Assembly (NCBI GenBank): GCA_020072645.1
Contig: JAIQGK010000006.1
Coordinates: forward strand, 248,001-312,000
Source of the DNA: Terriglobia bacterium
GTDB taxonomy: Bacteria; Acidobacteriota; Terriglobia; Terriglobales; Acidobacteriaceae
DNA length: 64,000 nt
Direction of reading: 5' to 3'
This document shows, in pieces, positions 9,741-18,463 of the stretch; position 1 is the first letter of the stretch, and every line of letters starts with the position of its first letter. The notes beneath the pieces are model-generated. The model searched no databases and was not told the DNA's origin. It saw only the letters and a program-made list of their open reading frames with translations. The position numbers and the translations under genes are program-made.

Positions 9741-10622
9741 CTAGAGGGCCAGGGCCTCGGCCACGGTCCATTTGGGCGTTCCTCCCGATCGGCTGGCTAC
9801 AAGTGCGCCGACTCGGTTCGCGAATGCGGCAATCCTAGAAACGGTCCATCCGGCGTTCATTCCGTGGAGAAGAGCGGCGGAAAAAGCATCCCCGGCGCCA
9901 ATGGTGTCCGCAACGGACATCGGAAAGCCGGGAGCTTCAAGATATTCATTCCCAAGCAACAGCGCACATCCTTTTGGCCCTAGCGTGATGCATATGCCAT
10001 CAAGCTGGAATGCGATGAGGCAGTTGCGGCAGAACTGCTCAAGTGAGTCGCCCTGGAGCCCGCCAATCTCCCTGAGAGTGGAAACTTCCTGCTCATTCAA
10101 CTTGAGAATGTGCGCCCGCTGGGCAAGTGTGCGGACGAGTTCAGGCGTGAATGAACCGACGCGGAGATTTATGTCGTAAAAATACTTTGCGGCCGGGGCA
10201 GCCGCCATGAGTTGCAGTGTGAGGTCATGCGCGAGAGCGCTCATCTGTTGCAGAGTGCCAAAATAAATCCACGCGGGCGCGGGATTGACCAACGCATCAA
10301 ATTCAGCCGGGCTGAGAGCAGGGAAGTCATACGCGGCGGGGCGATGAATTGCATAATGCGGTAATCCCTGTGAATCCAGAGCAACCGTGACAGTTCCAGT
10401 AGGCTGATCGGGCATTCGCCGGATGAAGCGTGTTGACAGGCCCGCTTCCTCCATTTGTTCAATGGTCTGTTGCCCATGCCGATCGTTACCCACGGCGCTG
10501 ACAAAGCAGACTTCATGTCCCAGATTATGTGCGTGCCATGCGAAGTTGAAAGGCGCGCCGCCGAGATGCTCAGAGGAGGGAAGAACGTCCCAGAGCACCT
10601 CGCCAGCGGAGACGATTTTCAT
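9741..10622 (-). CDS. PfkB/ribokinase-family sugar kinase (fructokinase-like)
   Basis: 293 residues. The N-terminal strand GEVLWDVLP, the LGGAPFNFAWH substrate loop and the C-terminal signature DTIGAGDAFSAALLHG (anion hole and catalytic Asp) place it in the PfkB family, closest in style to fructokinases of the GEVLWD type. It phosphorylates a sugar hydroxyl with ATP; fructose is the likely but unproven substrate. The start codon lies 12 bp after the stop of the recombinase-domain gene, so the two are probably one transcript. No sugar transporter or isomerase lies beside it. Confidence 0.9.
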   Translation of the reverse strand: MKIVSAGEVLWDVLPSSEHLGGAPFNFAWHAHNLGHEVCFVSAVGNDRHGQQTIEQMEEAGLSTRFIRRMPDQPTGTVTVALDSQGLPHYAIHRPAAYDFPALSPAEFDALVNPAPAWIYFGTLQQMSALAHDLTLQLMAAAPAAKYFYDINLRVGSFTPELVRTLAQRAHILKLNEQEVSTLREIGGLQGDSLEQFCRNCLIAFQLDGICITLGPKGCALLLGNEYLEAPGFPMSVADTIGAGDAFSAALLHGMNAGWTVSRIAAFANRVGALVASRSGGTPKWTVAEALAL

Positions 10623-10634
10623 CCAGAAAGCATA

Positions 10635-11072
10635 CTAGACCATCTTCAGCAGCCGTTCGCGGCGTTCTTCCCAATCGTCACTGGAGAAAATGTGGGGGCC
10701 AACTTCAATGAGGCGCGGAAGCATGTTAAACACTGAAACGGGGGTCCAGAGACCGCCGGTGCGTGTGTGCAGACCGCGTTTGTTCAGCTCCGCGGCCACC
10801 AGGGTAATGGAGTAATCCTGGACGATCAGCTCCATCATCTGGACCAGGACGGCGCGCTCGTTGGGATCTTCTTCCAGGCGGCTGCAGTCGGACGCAACCC
10901 GCAAACCATAAGGTATCTCTTCTACAATGATCGGCTGTTCCGCCTCGTCACTTGCGATTTCACGACGCCATTCCATTGCAACCAGTTTCCAGCCCGCCTC
11001 AGTTTTCTGGCGGACATACTCCAGATCAACCGAACCTGTTACCACTTCACGAATGCGCTCAACTTTTGCCAT
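10635..11072 (-). CDS. Orphan serine-recombinase 'Recombinase' domain protein
   Basis: 145 residues from the chosen start. An AAGGAGG Shine-Dalgarno at 11078-11084 sits five bases before the ATG at 11072 (MAKVERIREV), ruling out a longer form from 11129. Residues about 55-125 read like the PF07508 recombinase domain of large serine recombinases: PYGLRVASDCSRLEEDPNERA, then a helix and AAELNKRGLHTRTGG-WTP. The catalytic resolvase domain with its serine and the zinc-ribbon/coiled-coil parts are absent. It may be a domesticated DNA-binding protein acting as a regulator (inference). It is followed 12 bp later by the sugar kinase gene. Confidence 0.8.
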   Translation of the reverse strand: MAKVERIREVVTGSVDLEYVRQKTEAGWKLVAMEWRREIASDEAEQPIIVEEIPYGLRVASDCSRLEEDPNERAVLVQMMELIVQDYSITLVAAELNKRGLHTRTGGLWTPVSVFNMLPRLIEVGPHIFSSDDWEERRERLLKMV

Positions 11073-11423
11073 TGAGACCTCCTTCTCCAAAGAAGCCTGG
11101 GACGAAATTCCTGTACTGATGGTAGCCAAAATCAGAGTCTTACATGTTACGGGCCAAGCAAATCGAATGCCAGATGGCGAAGCGAGCGCAAACGATTTGA
11201 TCGACGTTACTTAGACGCGCAACAGCGCCGAATGTTAGAAACCGCGGTGATCGCTTTCGAAATTACACGTGCGAAAATGAACAGTGCGATTCGTCCCTGA
11301 TTTGACATCTATTGCAGAGCGGGCTCGCGGGCAGAGTAAGACGGCACCTTCTATCTGGTCACAGTCACGGAGCGAAACATAGTCGTGCCAGACCCATCCG
11401 GTTGAAGAAAATCGGAGGGCTGT
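11073..11423. other. Noncoding gap, nothing recognised
   Basis: This 351-bp gap lies between the start of the recombinase-domain gene and the end of the VOC gene, both leftward. It must hold the promoter of the recombinase-domain/sugar-kinase pair just upstream of 11072. No convincing coding frame, hairpin or repeat was seen. Confidence 0.5.
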
Positions 11424-11900
11424 CTACTCCTTCGATGATGCCATCATGCGAGACAGACGCGCCTGCCGCTCCTCTTCCGTGGTCTCCTCGACACGGGTCG
11501 CAATCGTCCATACGTGTCCCGAGGGATCCATGACCCAGCCGATGCGGTCACCCCAGAACTGGTTCTGCACTGGGAACAGCACTTTGGCTCCGGCGGCGAT
11601 TGCACGTTCCACGGTCTTATCCACGTCTTCAACATAAACGTAGATCACCACCGGCGAGCTGCCGTCTAGAGCAGGAGGATGGCTTGGCACGCCGGGCCAT
11701 TCCGCCTCGATCATAATCATTGCCGGGCCAATGGTCAGCAGGGCATGAGCGGCGCGTTGGTCAGGGCCGGGACGACGCACGCGCTCCAAGGCGCCAAACG
11801 TATTTACGCAGAAATCAATCTCAGCTACAACATCGCGGCAGAAGAGCCTCGGTATGATGGCCGAGGCGCCCTCGGGTATCCCTTTGGTGGCAGTTGTCAT
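11424..11900 (-). CDS. VOC/glyoxalase superfamily protein (PhnB-like)
   Basis: 158 residues. The start at 11900 (MTTATKGIPEG) has a GGAGG seven bases upstream; an upstream in-frame extension to 12029 lacks such a site. The protein shows one pair of beta-alpha-beta-beta-beta modules: IIPRLFCRDVVAEIDFCVNTF at the start, MIMIEAEWPG, a VYVEDVDKTVERAIAAGA helix and FWGDRIGWVMDPSGHVWTIA at the end, as in PhnB-like VOC proteins. Family members include glyoxalases, bleomycin-type resistance proteins and many of unknown substrate. The His/Glu pattern is compatible with metal binding, but no activity can be assigned. Confidence 0.88.
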   Translation of the reverse strand: MTTATKGIPEGASAIIPRLFCRDVVAEIDFCVNTFGALERVRRPGPDQRAAHALLTIGPAMIMIEAEWPGVPSHPPALDGSSPVVIYVYVEDVDKTVERAIAAGAKVLFPVQNQFWGDRIGWVMDPSGHVWTIATRVEETTEEERQARLSRMMASSKE

Positions 11901-12079
11901 GAATACCTCCAAACTCCAGCATAGAATCCTGTTGCCGTGTCTGTATTGTAAAAATTTGAAGTGGCAGAAGAATTTTGCTGTCAGGCCGCTCAGAGATGCA
12001 AGCCAAATCGGGCACGCTAGAGGCGACACGCGAGGAGCAGGTGATCATCTTAAAAAATAGAAACTGAGGTAGCGACACG

Positions 12080-12229
12080 ATGATCCGGAAGCTGAAGTCT
12101 GGCGAGTATCGATTGTATTCGCGCAAGAAAAACGCGAAGACAGGCAAGCGCCGCAATCTGGGAACCTTTCCAACCATGGAAAAGGCCAAGGCCCATGAGC
12201 GCGCGGTGCAATACTTTAAACGCCATTAG
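12080..12229 (+). CDS. 49-residue basic conserved-looking protein
   Basis: A short open frame: ATG at 12080, stop TAG at 12227-12229, with GAGGT about nine bases before the ATG. The product is strongly basic (MIRKLKSGEYRLYS..., TGKRRNLGTFPTMEKA, ending HERAVQYFKRH). The pattern, a compact beta-hairpin followed by a helix, resembles small Acidobacteria/Rhizobiales proteins annotated as hypothetical; this is recognition from memory, not a search. It is followed after 11 bp by a second small basic gene, so the two probably form an operon. A nucleic-acid-binding role is possible from charge alone. Confidence 0.7.
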   Translation: MIRKLKSGEYRLYSRKKNAKTGKRRNLGTFPTMEKAKAHERAVQYFKRH

Positions 12230-12240
12230 AGGAGACAAAT

Positions 12241-12408
12241 ATGCCGAGCGAGAAACAGAGAAGCGCTGCACGCAAGAACATCAAGAAAGCCGCAAGTGCG
12301 GCAAAAAAGAAACGCACGATCGCGCACTTGCCCAAGTCAACCAGAACTGCACTGGGGAAGCAGGCAGCCAAGGTCGCGAAAGAGAAGCGGCACAAGAAAG
12401 CTGCGTAA
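12241..12408 (+). CDS. 55-residue Lys/Ala-rich histone-like small protein
   Basis: ATG at 12241 with GAGGAGA seven bases upstream, stop TAA at 12406-12408. The sequence is dominated by Lys, Arg and Ala (QRSAARKNIKKAASAAKKKR, then HLPKSTRTALGKQAAKVA and KEKRHKKAA), like eukaryotic H1 tails and several bacterial histone-like peptides. It probably binds nucleic acids (inference from composition). The good ribosome-binding site, operon position 11 bp after another small basic gene and tail-to-tail arrangement with the protease gene support a real gene. Confidence 0.68.
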   Translation: MPSEKQRSAARKNIKKAASAAKKKRTIAHLPKSTRTALGKQAAKVAKEKRHKKAA

Positions 12409-12426
12409 GATCGGACTGAACAAAGA

Positions 12427-13359
12427 TCAGGGCTGCTGGAAAGATGCCATCGTAAACGGGCCGGGAGCCGGGCTGAAGATGACCGTGGCATTTGTGCGAT
12501 CAAAGAATACTGACCGGAACGGAGCTGCGGGAAGCAATCCATCCTGGTGGTCGGATGGTTTTTGGAGATCGTTGTGCAGGACCACGACTTGCGTTTGCGG
12601 CAGGTGAGAGCCGGCGATGGAAACGTCGTGCAGGAGAATAGTGGAAGCCCTGTTGTCTGCCAGGTTGGTCGCAACCTGCATCAGGCAATTGGCTTTTCCG
12701 CATGAGCGATCCGTCGCAGCTATGCGGTCGTGGAATATCAGGAACTGCGCAATGCCGGAGTCGAGCGCCAGCTTCCAGCTTCCGGTGGGAGAAGCTTCAG
12801 ATCCAACCTTAATCAGCAATCGTGACTCATTGATTTCCACGGGAACACGCAACCCCGCCGGCGCTTGTGCGGATTCAGGGAAAGGATAAAGTTCCAGCGT
12901 GCGATGTTCGTAGTCGAGACGGAAAGAGAACTGGAGCAGAAAATTCATGCCCAGCACGCCCCGAATCTTCCGGTCCAAAGCAGTAAGTTGCGGGAGCGGC
13001 ACGGCCAACGCTTCCTGGTTTGAAACGGATGCAGGCCCCACACGGAACGTCTGGAAATAATAACGAGGTACATCTGTGGCGCTGGCCAGGCTCGCCAATG
13101 TGAGCTTGTCTTTGGGTTGCAAGGCCAGTTCCGTTGCGAGCTGCGGATCAATCAACGTGGTGTTGGTGCCAGTATCAATCAAGAAATCAAAAGGCCCGCG
13201 ATCATTGATGGAAACGCTTACGACCATTAAATAACCAGCGATCACTCGGACGCGAAGATGAGTGTTGGTGTCCGATTCAGGATGGGGCGCGGCAGATGCG
13301 GGCACGGCCCAGCAACAGAACAGCAGAATGAATGCGAGTTTTTTTGCGGCACGCGCCAT
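12427..13359 (-). CDS. Secreted retropepsin-like aspartyl protease
   Basis: 310 residues. A signal peptide is visible (KKLAFILLFCCWAVPASA, cleavage after about residue 23). Two aspartyl-protease half-motifs follow: FLIDTGTNTTLIDPQLA at about 60 and a second, LALDSGIAQFLIF, at about 200, where DSG replaces DTG. The central GVLGMNFLLQFSFRLDYEHRTLELYP block is typical of bacterial gag-polyprotein-type aspartyl proteases (PF13650/PF13975). It probably acts in the periplasm or outside the cell; the substrate is unknown. It ends 18 bp from the small basic protein gene on the other strand. Confidence 0.85.
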   Translation of the reverse strand: MARAAKKLAFILLFCCWAVPASAAPHPESDTNTHLRVRVIAGYLMVVSVSINDRGPFDFLIDTGTNTTLIDPQLATELALQPKDKLTLASLASATDVPRYYFQTFRVGPASVSNQEALAVPLPQLTALDRKIRGVLGMNFLLQFSFRLDYEHRTLELYPFPESAQAPAGLRVPVEINESRLLIKVGSEASPTGSWKLALDSGIAQFLIFHDRIAATDRSCGKANCLMQVATNLADNRASTILLHDVSIAGSHLPQTQVVVLHNDLQKPSDHQDGLLPAAPFRSVFFDRTNATVIFSPAPGPFTMASFQQP

Positions 13360-13450
13360 TCGTCTTCCTTTGGGGCCCTGTAAGTCGGCCCCGAGGGAAG
13401 CCGTGACAAAACTATCGTGAACGCGATTGAGCTCGTGAGAAAGATGACTT

Positions 13451-13786
13451 TTGGTCGCAGCACTTGTGGGAGCGGGTAGTGGGTGGGTGACAGCCAGAGC
13501 GGTTTACGATTCGCCGGCCCTTGGGACCAGGGAAATTAGTGCTGCGCTTAACCGCATAAATACTGGGCTTTCGCCTAAATCAGATTGGGATGTGCCGCGA
13601 GAAATCCCGCCAGAACGGTTGTATTACTACCTTGATTACGTTACTTTGCGACAACAGCTCCACGGGACGTTTGTCACTCTGGGAGTGATCAACATCACTG
13701 CAGTTTCAAGCGCTGGGCGCGAACAACGCAGACCGAAAGAGCAGCGCGTGGTAGAATCACGCGGCCTTCACGCTCATGTCCACTGA
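13451..13786 (+). CDS. Doubtful 111-residue hypothetical protein
   Basis: An open frame with a possible TTG start at 13451 preceded by a stop at 13445. It has a hydrophobic N-terminus (MVAALVGAGSGWVTA), a plausible soluble middle (DWDVPREIPPERLYYYLDY), and ends 11 bp inside the APC permease gene. No Shine-Dalgarno or recognised domain is visible. The N-terminus and middle look protein-like, the C-terminus does not; it could be a decayed gene or chance. The surrounding 13360-13775 is otherwise the intergenic and promoter region between the protease and the permease. Confidence 0.28.
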   Translation: MVAALVGAGSGWVTARAVYDSPALGTREISAALNRINTGLSPKSDWDVPREIPPERLYYYLDYVTLRQQLHGTFVTLGVINITAVSSAGREQRRPKEQRVVESRGLHAHVH

Positions 13787-15098
13787 ACTCAGACGCTCCA
13801 TGGGGCTTACCGCTGCCACGTCAATGGTGGTGGGAATCATTGTGGGCGCGTCTATTTTTGTGCAACCCGCAGAAGTAACCCGGCTGGTTCCGAGCCGAAG
13901 CGGCGTAATTTTGGCCTGGCTGGTTTCAGGCGTGCTCACGCTATGCGCCGCGCTGGTGTGTGCAGAACTCGCGCGTCTGTTCCCGGACACTGGGGGCGTG
14001 TATGTCTTTCTGAAGCACATCTATTCTCCGGCCCTGGGATTTCTCTGGGGATGGACGATGTTCTTTGTTATGCATGCAGGGATCCTGGCGGCCATTGCGG
14101 TGGTGCTGGCGCGCTACCTAGGATATTTTTTCGGTTTTGGCGACACCGGCGTTCGGCTGCTGGCTATGACTGCGATTCTGCTTGTCTCTTTTATCCAATA
14201 TTTAGGCGTGAAGCCAGGAAGTGCCGTTCAGGTGATTCTTACCATGGCAAAGGTCTGCGCAGTCGCATTGCTATGCGCGCTGATTTTTACGCTGGGAAAA
14301 GCGGCGCACCAGGACGTAATCGCATCCCCCGACCAGTCGGTACACTTGGCGTCTTTTGGTCTCGCGGTGGCTGCGGGCCTGTTCGCCTTCGGTGGCTGGC
14401 ACATGGTTTCATATTCGGCGGGGGAAACGCGAAATCCGGAGCGCACCATTCCGCGCGCTTTGATCTTTGGCGTGTTGATCGTAACCGCCTGCTACACGCT
14501 TTTGAATGGCGCATATCTTTACGTAATGCCGCTTGGTTCAGTGGCCGCTTCTACGCGCGTTGCGGCCGATGCCATGGAACGCGTTCTGGGTCCCGTGGGC
14601 AGCAAGGCGATCACGGTGGTGATTATTGTGTCGGCGCTGGGATCGCTAAACGGGATTGCGCTAGCGGGACCGCGAGTCTATTACGCCATGGCACAAGACC
14701 GCCTGGCTTTTCGATGGATGGCGGCGCTCCATCCCAAACGCCAGACTCCTTATCTCGCGATTGCCGCGCAGGCCGTGTGGAGTTGCGTTCTGGCGGCCAC
14801 AAATTCTTATCGCGCGCTTTTTAGCCGAGTGATTTATACAGAATGGTTGTTCTTTGCGCTGCTGGCCGCAGGAATTTTTCTGCTGCATCGGCGCGGCCAG
14901 TACAAGCCAAAATTCCTCGCTTTTGCCTATCCGCTGCTGCCGGCCATTTCCTTTGTCACATCGGCTGCCATCGCCGTAAACCAGATCTGGGCCGCTCCGC
15001 GTGATAGTTTCATTGGTCTGGGCTTGCTTCTTATGGGGCTTCCAGTATATTTTTTCTGGGCCCGTCGCAATACGATCAATAGAGCAGCAACGCCGTAA
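13776..15098 (+). CDS. APC-superfamily amino acid permease
   Basis: 440 residues with about twelve hydrophobic segments. The first segment carries the APC signature for substrate and sodium/proton binding (TSMVVGIIVGASIFVQP); FPDTGGVYVFLKHIYSP and FAFGGWHMVSYSAGETRNPERTIPRAL are typical of the LAT/AdiC-like branch. It imports or exchanges amino acids across the cytoplasmic membrane; the specific substrate cannot be read from the sequence. The start ATG at 13776 has no strong Shine-Dalgarno. The neighbouring amidohydrolase gene is 141 bp downstream on the same strand, hinting at, but not proving, a shared catabolic role. Confidence 0.92.
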   Translation: MSTELRRSMGLTAATSMVVGIIVGASIFVQPAEVTRLVPSRSGVILAWLVSGVLTLCAALVCAELARLFPDTGGVYVFLKHIYSPALGFLWGWTMFFVMHAGILAAIAVVLARYLGYFFGFGDTGVRLLAMTAILLVSFIQYLGVKPGSAVQVILTMAKVCAVALLCALIFTLGKAAHQDVIASPDQSVHLASFGLAVAAGLFAFGGWHMVSYSAGETRNPERTIPRALIFGVLIVTACYTLLNGAYLYVMPLGSVAASTRVAADAMERVLGPVGSKAITVVIIVSALGSLNGIALAGPRVYYAMAQDRLAFRWMAALHPKRQTPYLAIAAQAVWSCVLAATNSYRALFSRVIYTEWLFFALLAAGIFLLHRRGQYKPKFLAFAYPLLPAISFVTSAAIAVNQIWAAPRDSFIGLGLLLMGLPVYFFWARRNTINRAATP

Positions 15099-15239
15099 TT
15101 TAGGGAGACGCTGCCGTACCAGGTTTCTACGCGACGGCGATAAAAACAAAATTCAAACAGAGATGCGAAACCGAGAGATCCTGGTTGCGATAGGGATTCC
15201 TCACCTTCGCAAGCTCAGGGTTCGGAACTTCAAAAAAAT

Positions 15240-16220
15240 ATGCCGATCATCGACTTTCATAATCACTACTATCCGCCAGAGTACATGAAGGCCATTGAGC
15301 AGGGACCAAGCGCCGTGCGCATCGACTACGACGCCGAGGGCAATCCTCAACTGCATTATCCCGGCGACTACAACGTTGCTGTGCGCGGCCATCGCGATAT
15401 CGCCTATCGCGCCCAGGTGCTGCGCGACGCCAAGATCGACACTCAGGTCATCACTCTCACCACGCCGGGCACGCACATTGAAGAGCCTGCGACCGCCATC
15501 CGCCTTGCGAAGATCACCAATGATGCCTTTGCCCGCGCTGTCTCTGACTATCGCGGCCTCTACGTTGCTCTGGCCACGCTGCCGCTCTGTGATCCCGCGG
15601 CCTCGGTTGCGGAACTACGCCGGGGAATGGAGCAGCTTAAATTTCGCGGCGCCATGGTCTTCAGCAACATCAACGGCGTCGCGCTTAGCGACCGAAGTTT
15701 CTGGCCGGTTTGGGAAGCCGCGAATGAACTCGGAGCCATCGTTCATATTCATCCCACAAATCCTGTAGGTGTGGAGGCCATGCTCGACTATTGGCTGATG
15801 CCTCTTGTCGGTTTCCTTATGGACACAACGCTGGCCGCCGCAAGCCTAGTCTTCAGCGGTGTAGCTGAGCGTTTTCCGAACATCAAATGGGTCCTTGGAC
15901 ATCTCGGCGGCGCGATTCCATATCTTGCCGAGCGCCTTGATCGCGGTTATGAAGCGTTTGCCGACTGCCGCAAGAACATTTCGCGCCCTCCAAGTTCCTA
16001 CCTCAAAAAGTTTTACTTCGATACCGTCAACTTCGATCCGCACGCGCTGGAACTGGCCGTGAGCTTTGCCGGCGCGAGCCAGATCCTTGCGGGCAGCGAC
16101 TACCCGCACCAAATCGGCTCGATCCCAAAGATGCTGGAGAGCTTGAAAGCGATGGGGGTGACAGAAGAAGAGCGGGCGATGATCCTGGGTGGGAATGCGA
16201 AGAGGCTGTTGGGGATTTAG
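15240..16220 (+). CDS. Amidohydrolase-2 family (ACMSD-like) decarboxylase/hydrolase
   Basis: 326 residues, TIM-barrel metal enzyme of the amidohydrolase_2 family (PF04909), which includes aminocarboxymuconate-semialdehyde decarboxylase. Metal ligands are visible: the N-terminal H-x-H in IIDFHNHYYP, HIHPTNPVG at about 175, GHLGGAIPYLAERLDRGY at about 220 and the late aspartate in GSDYPHQIG at about 285. Substrate unknown; 2-pyrone, orsellinate or amidohydrolase activities are alternatives. The first residues MPIIDFHNHYY fit the family start, although no good ribosome-binding site precedes the ATG. The gene is convergent with the TPR gene, 38 bp away. Confidence 0.9.
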   Translation: MPIIDFHNHYYPPEYMKAIEQGPSAVRIDYDAEGNPQLHYPGDYNVAVRGHRDIAYRAQVLRDAKIDTQVITLTTPGTHIEEPATAIRLAKITNDAFARAVSDYRGLYVALATLPLCDPAASVAELRRGMEQLKFRGAMVFSNINGVALSDRSFWPVWEAANELGAIVHIHPTNPVGVEAMLDYWLMPLVGFLMDTTLAAASLVFSGVAERFPNIKWVLGHLGGAIPYLAERLDRGYEAFADCRKNISRPPSSYLKKFYFDTVNFDPHALELAVSFAGASQILAGSDYPHQIGSIPKMLESLKAMGVTEEERAMILGGNAKRLLGI

Positions 16221-16258
16221 GGGCTGTTCACACTCCAAGAGGTGAAGAGAACGACGGA

Positions 16259-18175
16259 TTATGGACAAATCCCCGACTGCAAAATCTCTCCTATACTTTC
16301 GGGTACAATGCTTTGCCACTCTGCATTGTTTGCGAGGTTCATCCCCGTGCCAGCAGGATTATAGAAAGTTGCGGAGACTGATCTTATTTTACGAGCGCCA
16401 CAGTCGATTTGGTAATTTGTGATGGTGTGGTTAGGCGAATTAGCATGTTGTGCTTTCAGCCACAGCGCAGCGATACTGCCGGATCCGAAATCCAAGGTCT
16501 TCAGATCAATAAAATAATGCACGTTGTTGTCCCCGGTTGAGAGCTGTTGCCATCTATCGATTGGATAAGAGATGTCGGCGTTTGTTGCGCGTGAGAATTC
16601 CGCGGCTGCTGACCGAAAATGCCCATTTGCCCATTCGGCATTCCCTCGTTTCTGATAAAGCTCAGCAATCGTAAAATCATTGAAGTTCTCTTTTTTTTGA
16701 CTGAAATTACCTCTATTCATGGCGGGGAAGTACTTTTGTCGCAGCCCTTCAGCTAAGTTCTCGTCGGAGATGTCACCCAGTTCCGGATAAATCCGCTTGA
16801 TTTGCGACGGGTTCATTAATACAACGAGATCTCGAACTTTTACTCCTATAGCTTGGGTGTAGTCCTGGATTGCTGCGTCGAAATTCCCCATTTTGAAATA
16901 GGCATCTGCTCGATTTGCGTAACTGCTTTCCAGATAGACGTCGGAGTGGCCCTTTTTGAGTGCAAGACTCTTTGAAAAATCGCTCACTGCTTCGAAATAG
17001 CTGCCAATATCTATTTTTGCCAACCCGCGATCATTATAGGCAGTGGCATTATCAGGTTGTAGCGCAATTGTCATATCATAGTATTGAATAGCTTCTTTGT
17101 AGCGCTTTAAAGTAAGGCACTCTTGAGCTGCATCGGCTGTAGCGGCGGCGAATTTCGGATCGAGCTTTGCGGCTGCTTCGAAATAATTTAGGGCTTTCTG
17201 ATGAGTTAAAGCCCTGAACCCACCTTTAGCGCCTGTAACCTCTGAAATATCGTGTGCCGCCGCTTGGGACCAAAAGGCCATCTTCTGCGTTATTCTTCCC
17301 AAGAAAAAATGAATAAGCGGTGAATCGCTTTTTAGAGAGAGCGCCCTATTGAGATCAGAGAACGCTGGTGCATAATATTGTTCGTTGTATGTGGTAAATG
17401 TTGTGTAGAAAAGACCACGAAATAAAAACGAGCGGTAATCGTTCGGGAAAGTTGCAACAAGCTGATCAAAATGCTTCCGTATTAGAGCTGTTCCCGATGC
17501 TTCCTCGTCAGGCTTAACCCCGCCAGTATTGAAGACATTAAGGGCACTGTCCGGATTTGTCTTCACAGCAATTTCCAGGTCATTGAGAGTTTCCTGATAT
17601 TTGCTATCCAGAAAATCTGCGTATGCCCGGAGGCCTAAGATCGAAGCCTCATCCGTCACTGCGATTCGCTTGTTCGTGCTTGTTTGCCGCCGCGATATAG
17701 CGGAATCGAGGTCATGTTTAATCGCATCCAGATCCGGCTTCTGCAGCAGCAGCGAATACGTAGCTCGCATAACATATGCATCAGCATAATCGGGATGCTG
17801 TTGGATTATTTCGGAGAGATTCGCCGTAGCCTCTTTTAGCTTTATCTCATCCTTGCTGTTGCCGACTTTCTGCAAAATATTGAGAGTCTTTTCGCCGAGA
17901 TCCCGCTCCTCTGGTGAAGGAACCGTTAATTGTGCGTCCGTCTGTGCACTAAATTCAGGAATGCTCTTAGCTTCGATGAGCAGAGCTTCGCGTTGCTTTG
18001 GCGTGGCTGAGAGTTTGGGGGCTGCGGCCGCAGGAATGCGCTCACCATGGCGGCTTGCGTAGACTAAAAGAATGCCAGCGGTGATTATTGGAAGGCCAAT
18101 CAGGATCCAGCGTAGCTTTCTCGTTCTTGCGCTGTTAGTTTTTTCAAGTACAGGCTTTGTACCTTGCGTGGCCAT
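16259..18175 (-). CDS. Membrane-anchored TPR protein with surface-adhesin-E-like C-terminus
   Basis: 638 residues from the ATG at 18175; a TTG seven codons upstream is the alternative start. One membrane anchor (LRWILIGLPIITAGILLVYA) near residue 25 is followed by a long array of TPR motifs (for example YKEAIQYYDMTIALQPDNATAYNDRGLAKI). The final ~100 residues look like the surface-adhesin protein E domain (PF16747): YFIDLKTLDF, SIAALWLKAQ, YQIDCGARKIRSVSATFYN and a final GICP. The conserved cysteines could form a disulfide, pointing to an extracytoplasmic C-terminus. The E-like assignment is by memory of the domain pattern. Function unknown; perhaps envelope assembly or interaction. Confidence 0.85.
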   Translation of the reverse strand: MATQGTKPVLEKTNSARTRKLRWILIGLPIITAGILLVYASRHGERIPAAAAPKLSATPKQREALLIEAKSIPEFSAQTDAQLTVPSPEERDLGEKTLNILQKVGNSKDEIKLKEATANLSEIIQQHPDYADAYVMRATYSLLLQKPDLDAIKHDLDSAISRRQTSTNKRIAVTDEASILGLRAYADFLDSKYQETLNDLEIAVKTNPDSALNVFNTGGVKPDEEASGTALIRKHFDQLVATFPNDYRSFLFRGLFYTTFTTYNEQYYAPAFSDLNRALSLKSDSPLIHFFLGRITQKMAFWSQAAAHDISEVTGAKGGFRALTHQKALNYFEAAAKLDPKFAAATADAAQECLTLKRYKEAIQYYDMTIALQPDNATAYNDRGLAKIDIGSYFEAVSDFSKSLALKKGHSDVYLESSYANRADAYFKMGNFDAAIQDYTQAIGVKVRDLVVLMNPSQIKRIYPELGDISDENLAEGLRQKYFPAMNRGNFSQKKENFNDFTIAELYQKRGNAEWANGHFRSAAAEFSRATNADISYPIDRWQQLSTGDNNVHYFIDLKTLDFGSGSIAALWLKAQHANSPNHTITNYQIDCGARKIRSVSATFYNPAGTGMNLANNAEWQSIVPESIGEILQSGICP

Positions 18176-18463
18176 GCTGGCGAGGAATACTACCAAATTA
18201 TTCGCTTCCGGCGTAGGGAATTACGATCTCGCGAATCATAAATATTAGCTGCTTGGCAGTTTCAGTCGTCCCCAAAGCGGATTCTATTCTTCTCTTCGCG
18301 TTTACCCACTGTTGAAACGGCGGGCTATTGCCGTCTGTCCCGCTGCGCGGGTCTGGCGAGTGGCTCTCCGTTTCCCGACGCTAACGAAGGCCGGGTTCGA
18401 TGCATCCGTCAATGCATTGGCGCCAGCACCGTAGGCGTCGTAGAAAAGGAAAGCCCAAGAAGC

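Noticed and set aside
13376-13450. Possible remote promoter or upstream part of the 13451 frame
   Set aside because: A stop at 13445 and no extension with coding character; kept only as a doubtful hypothetical.
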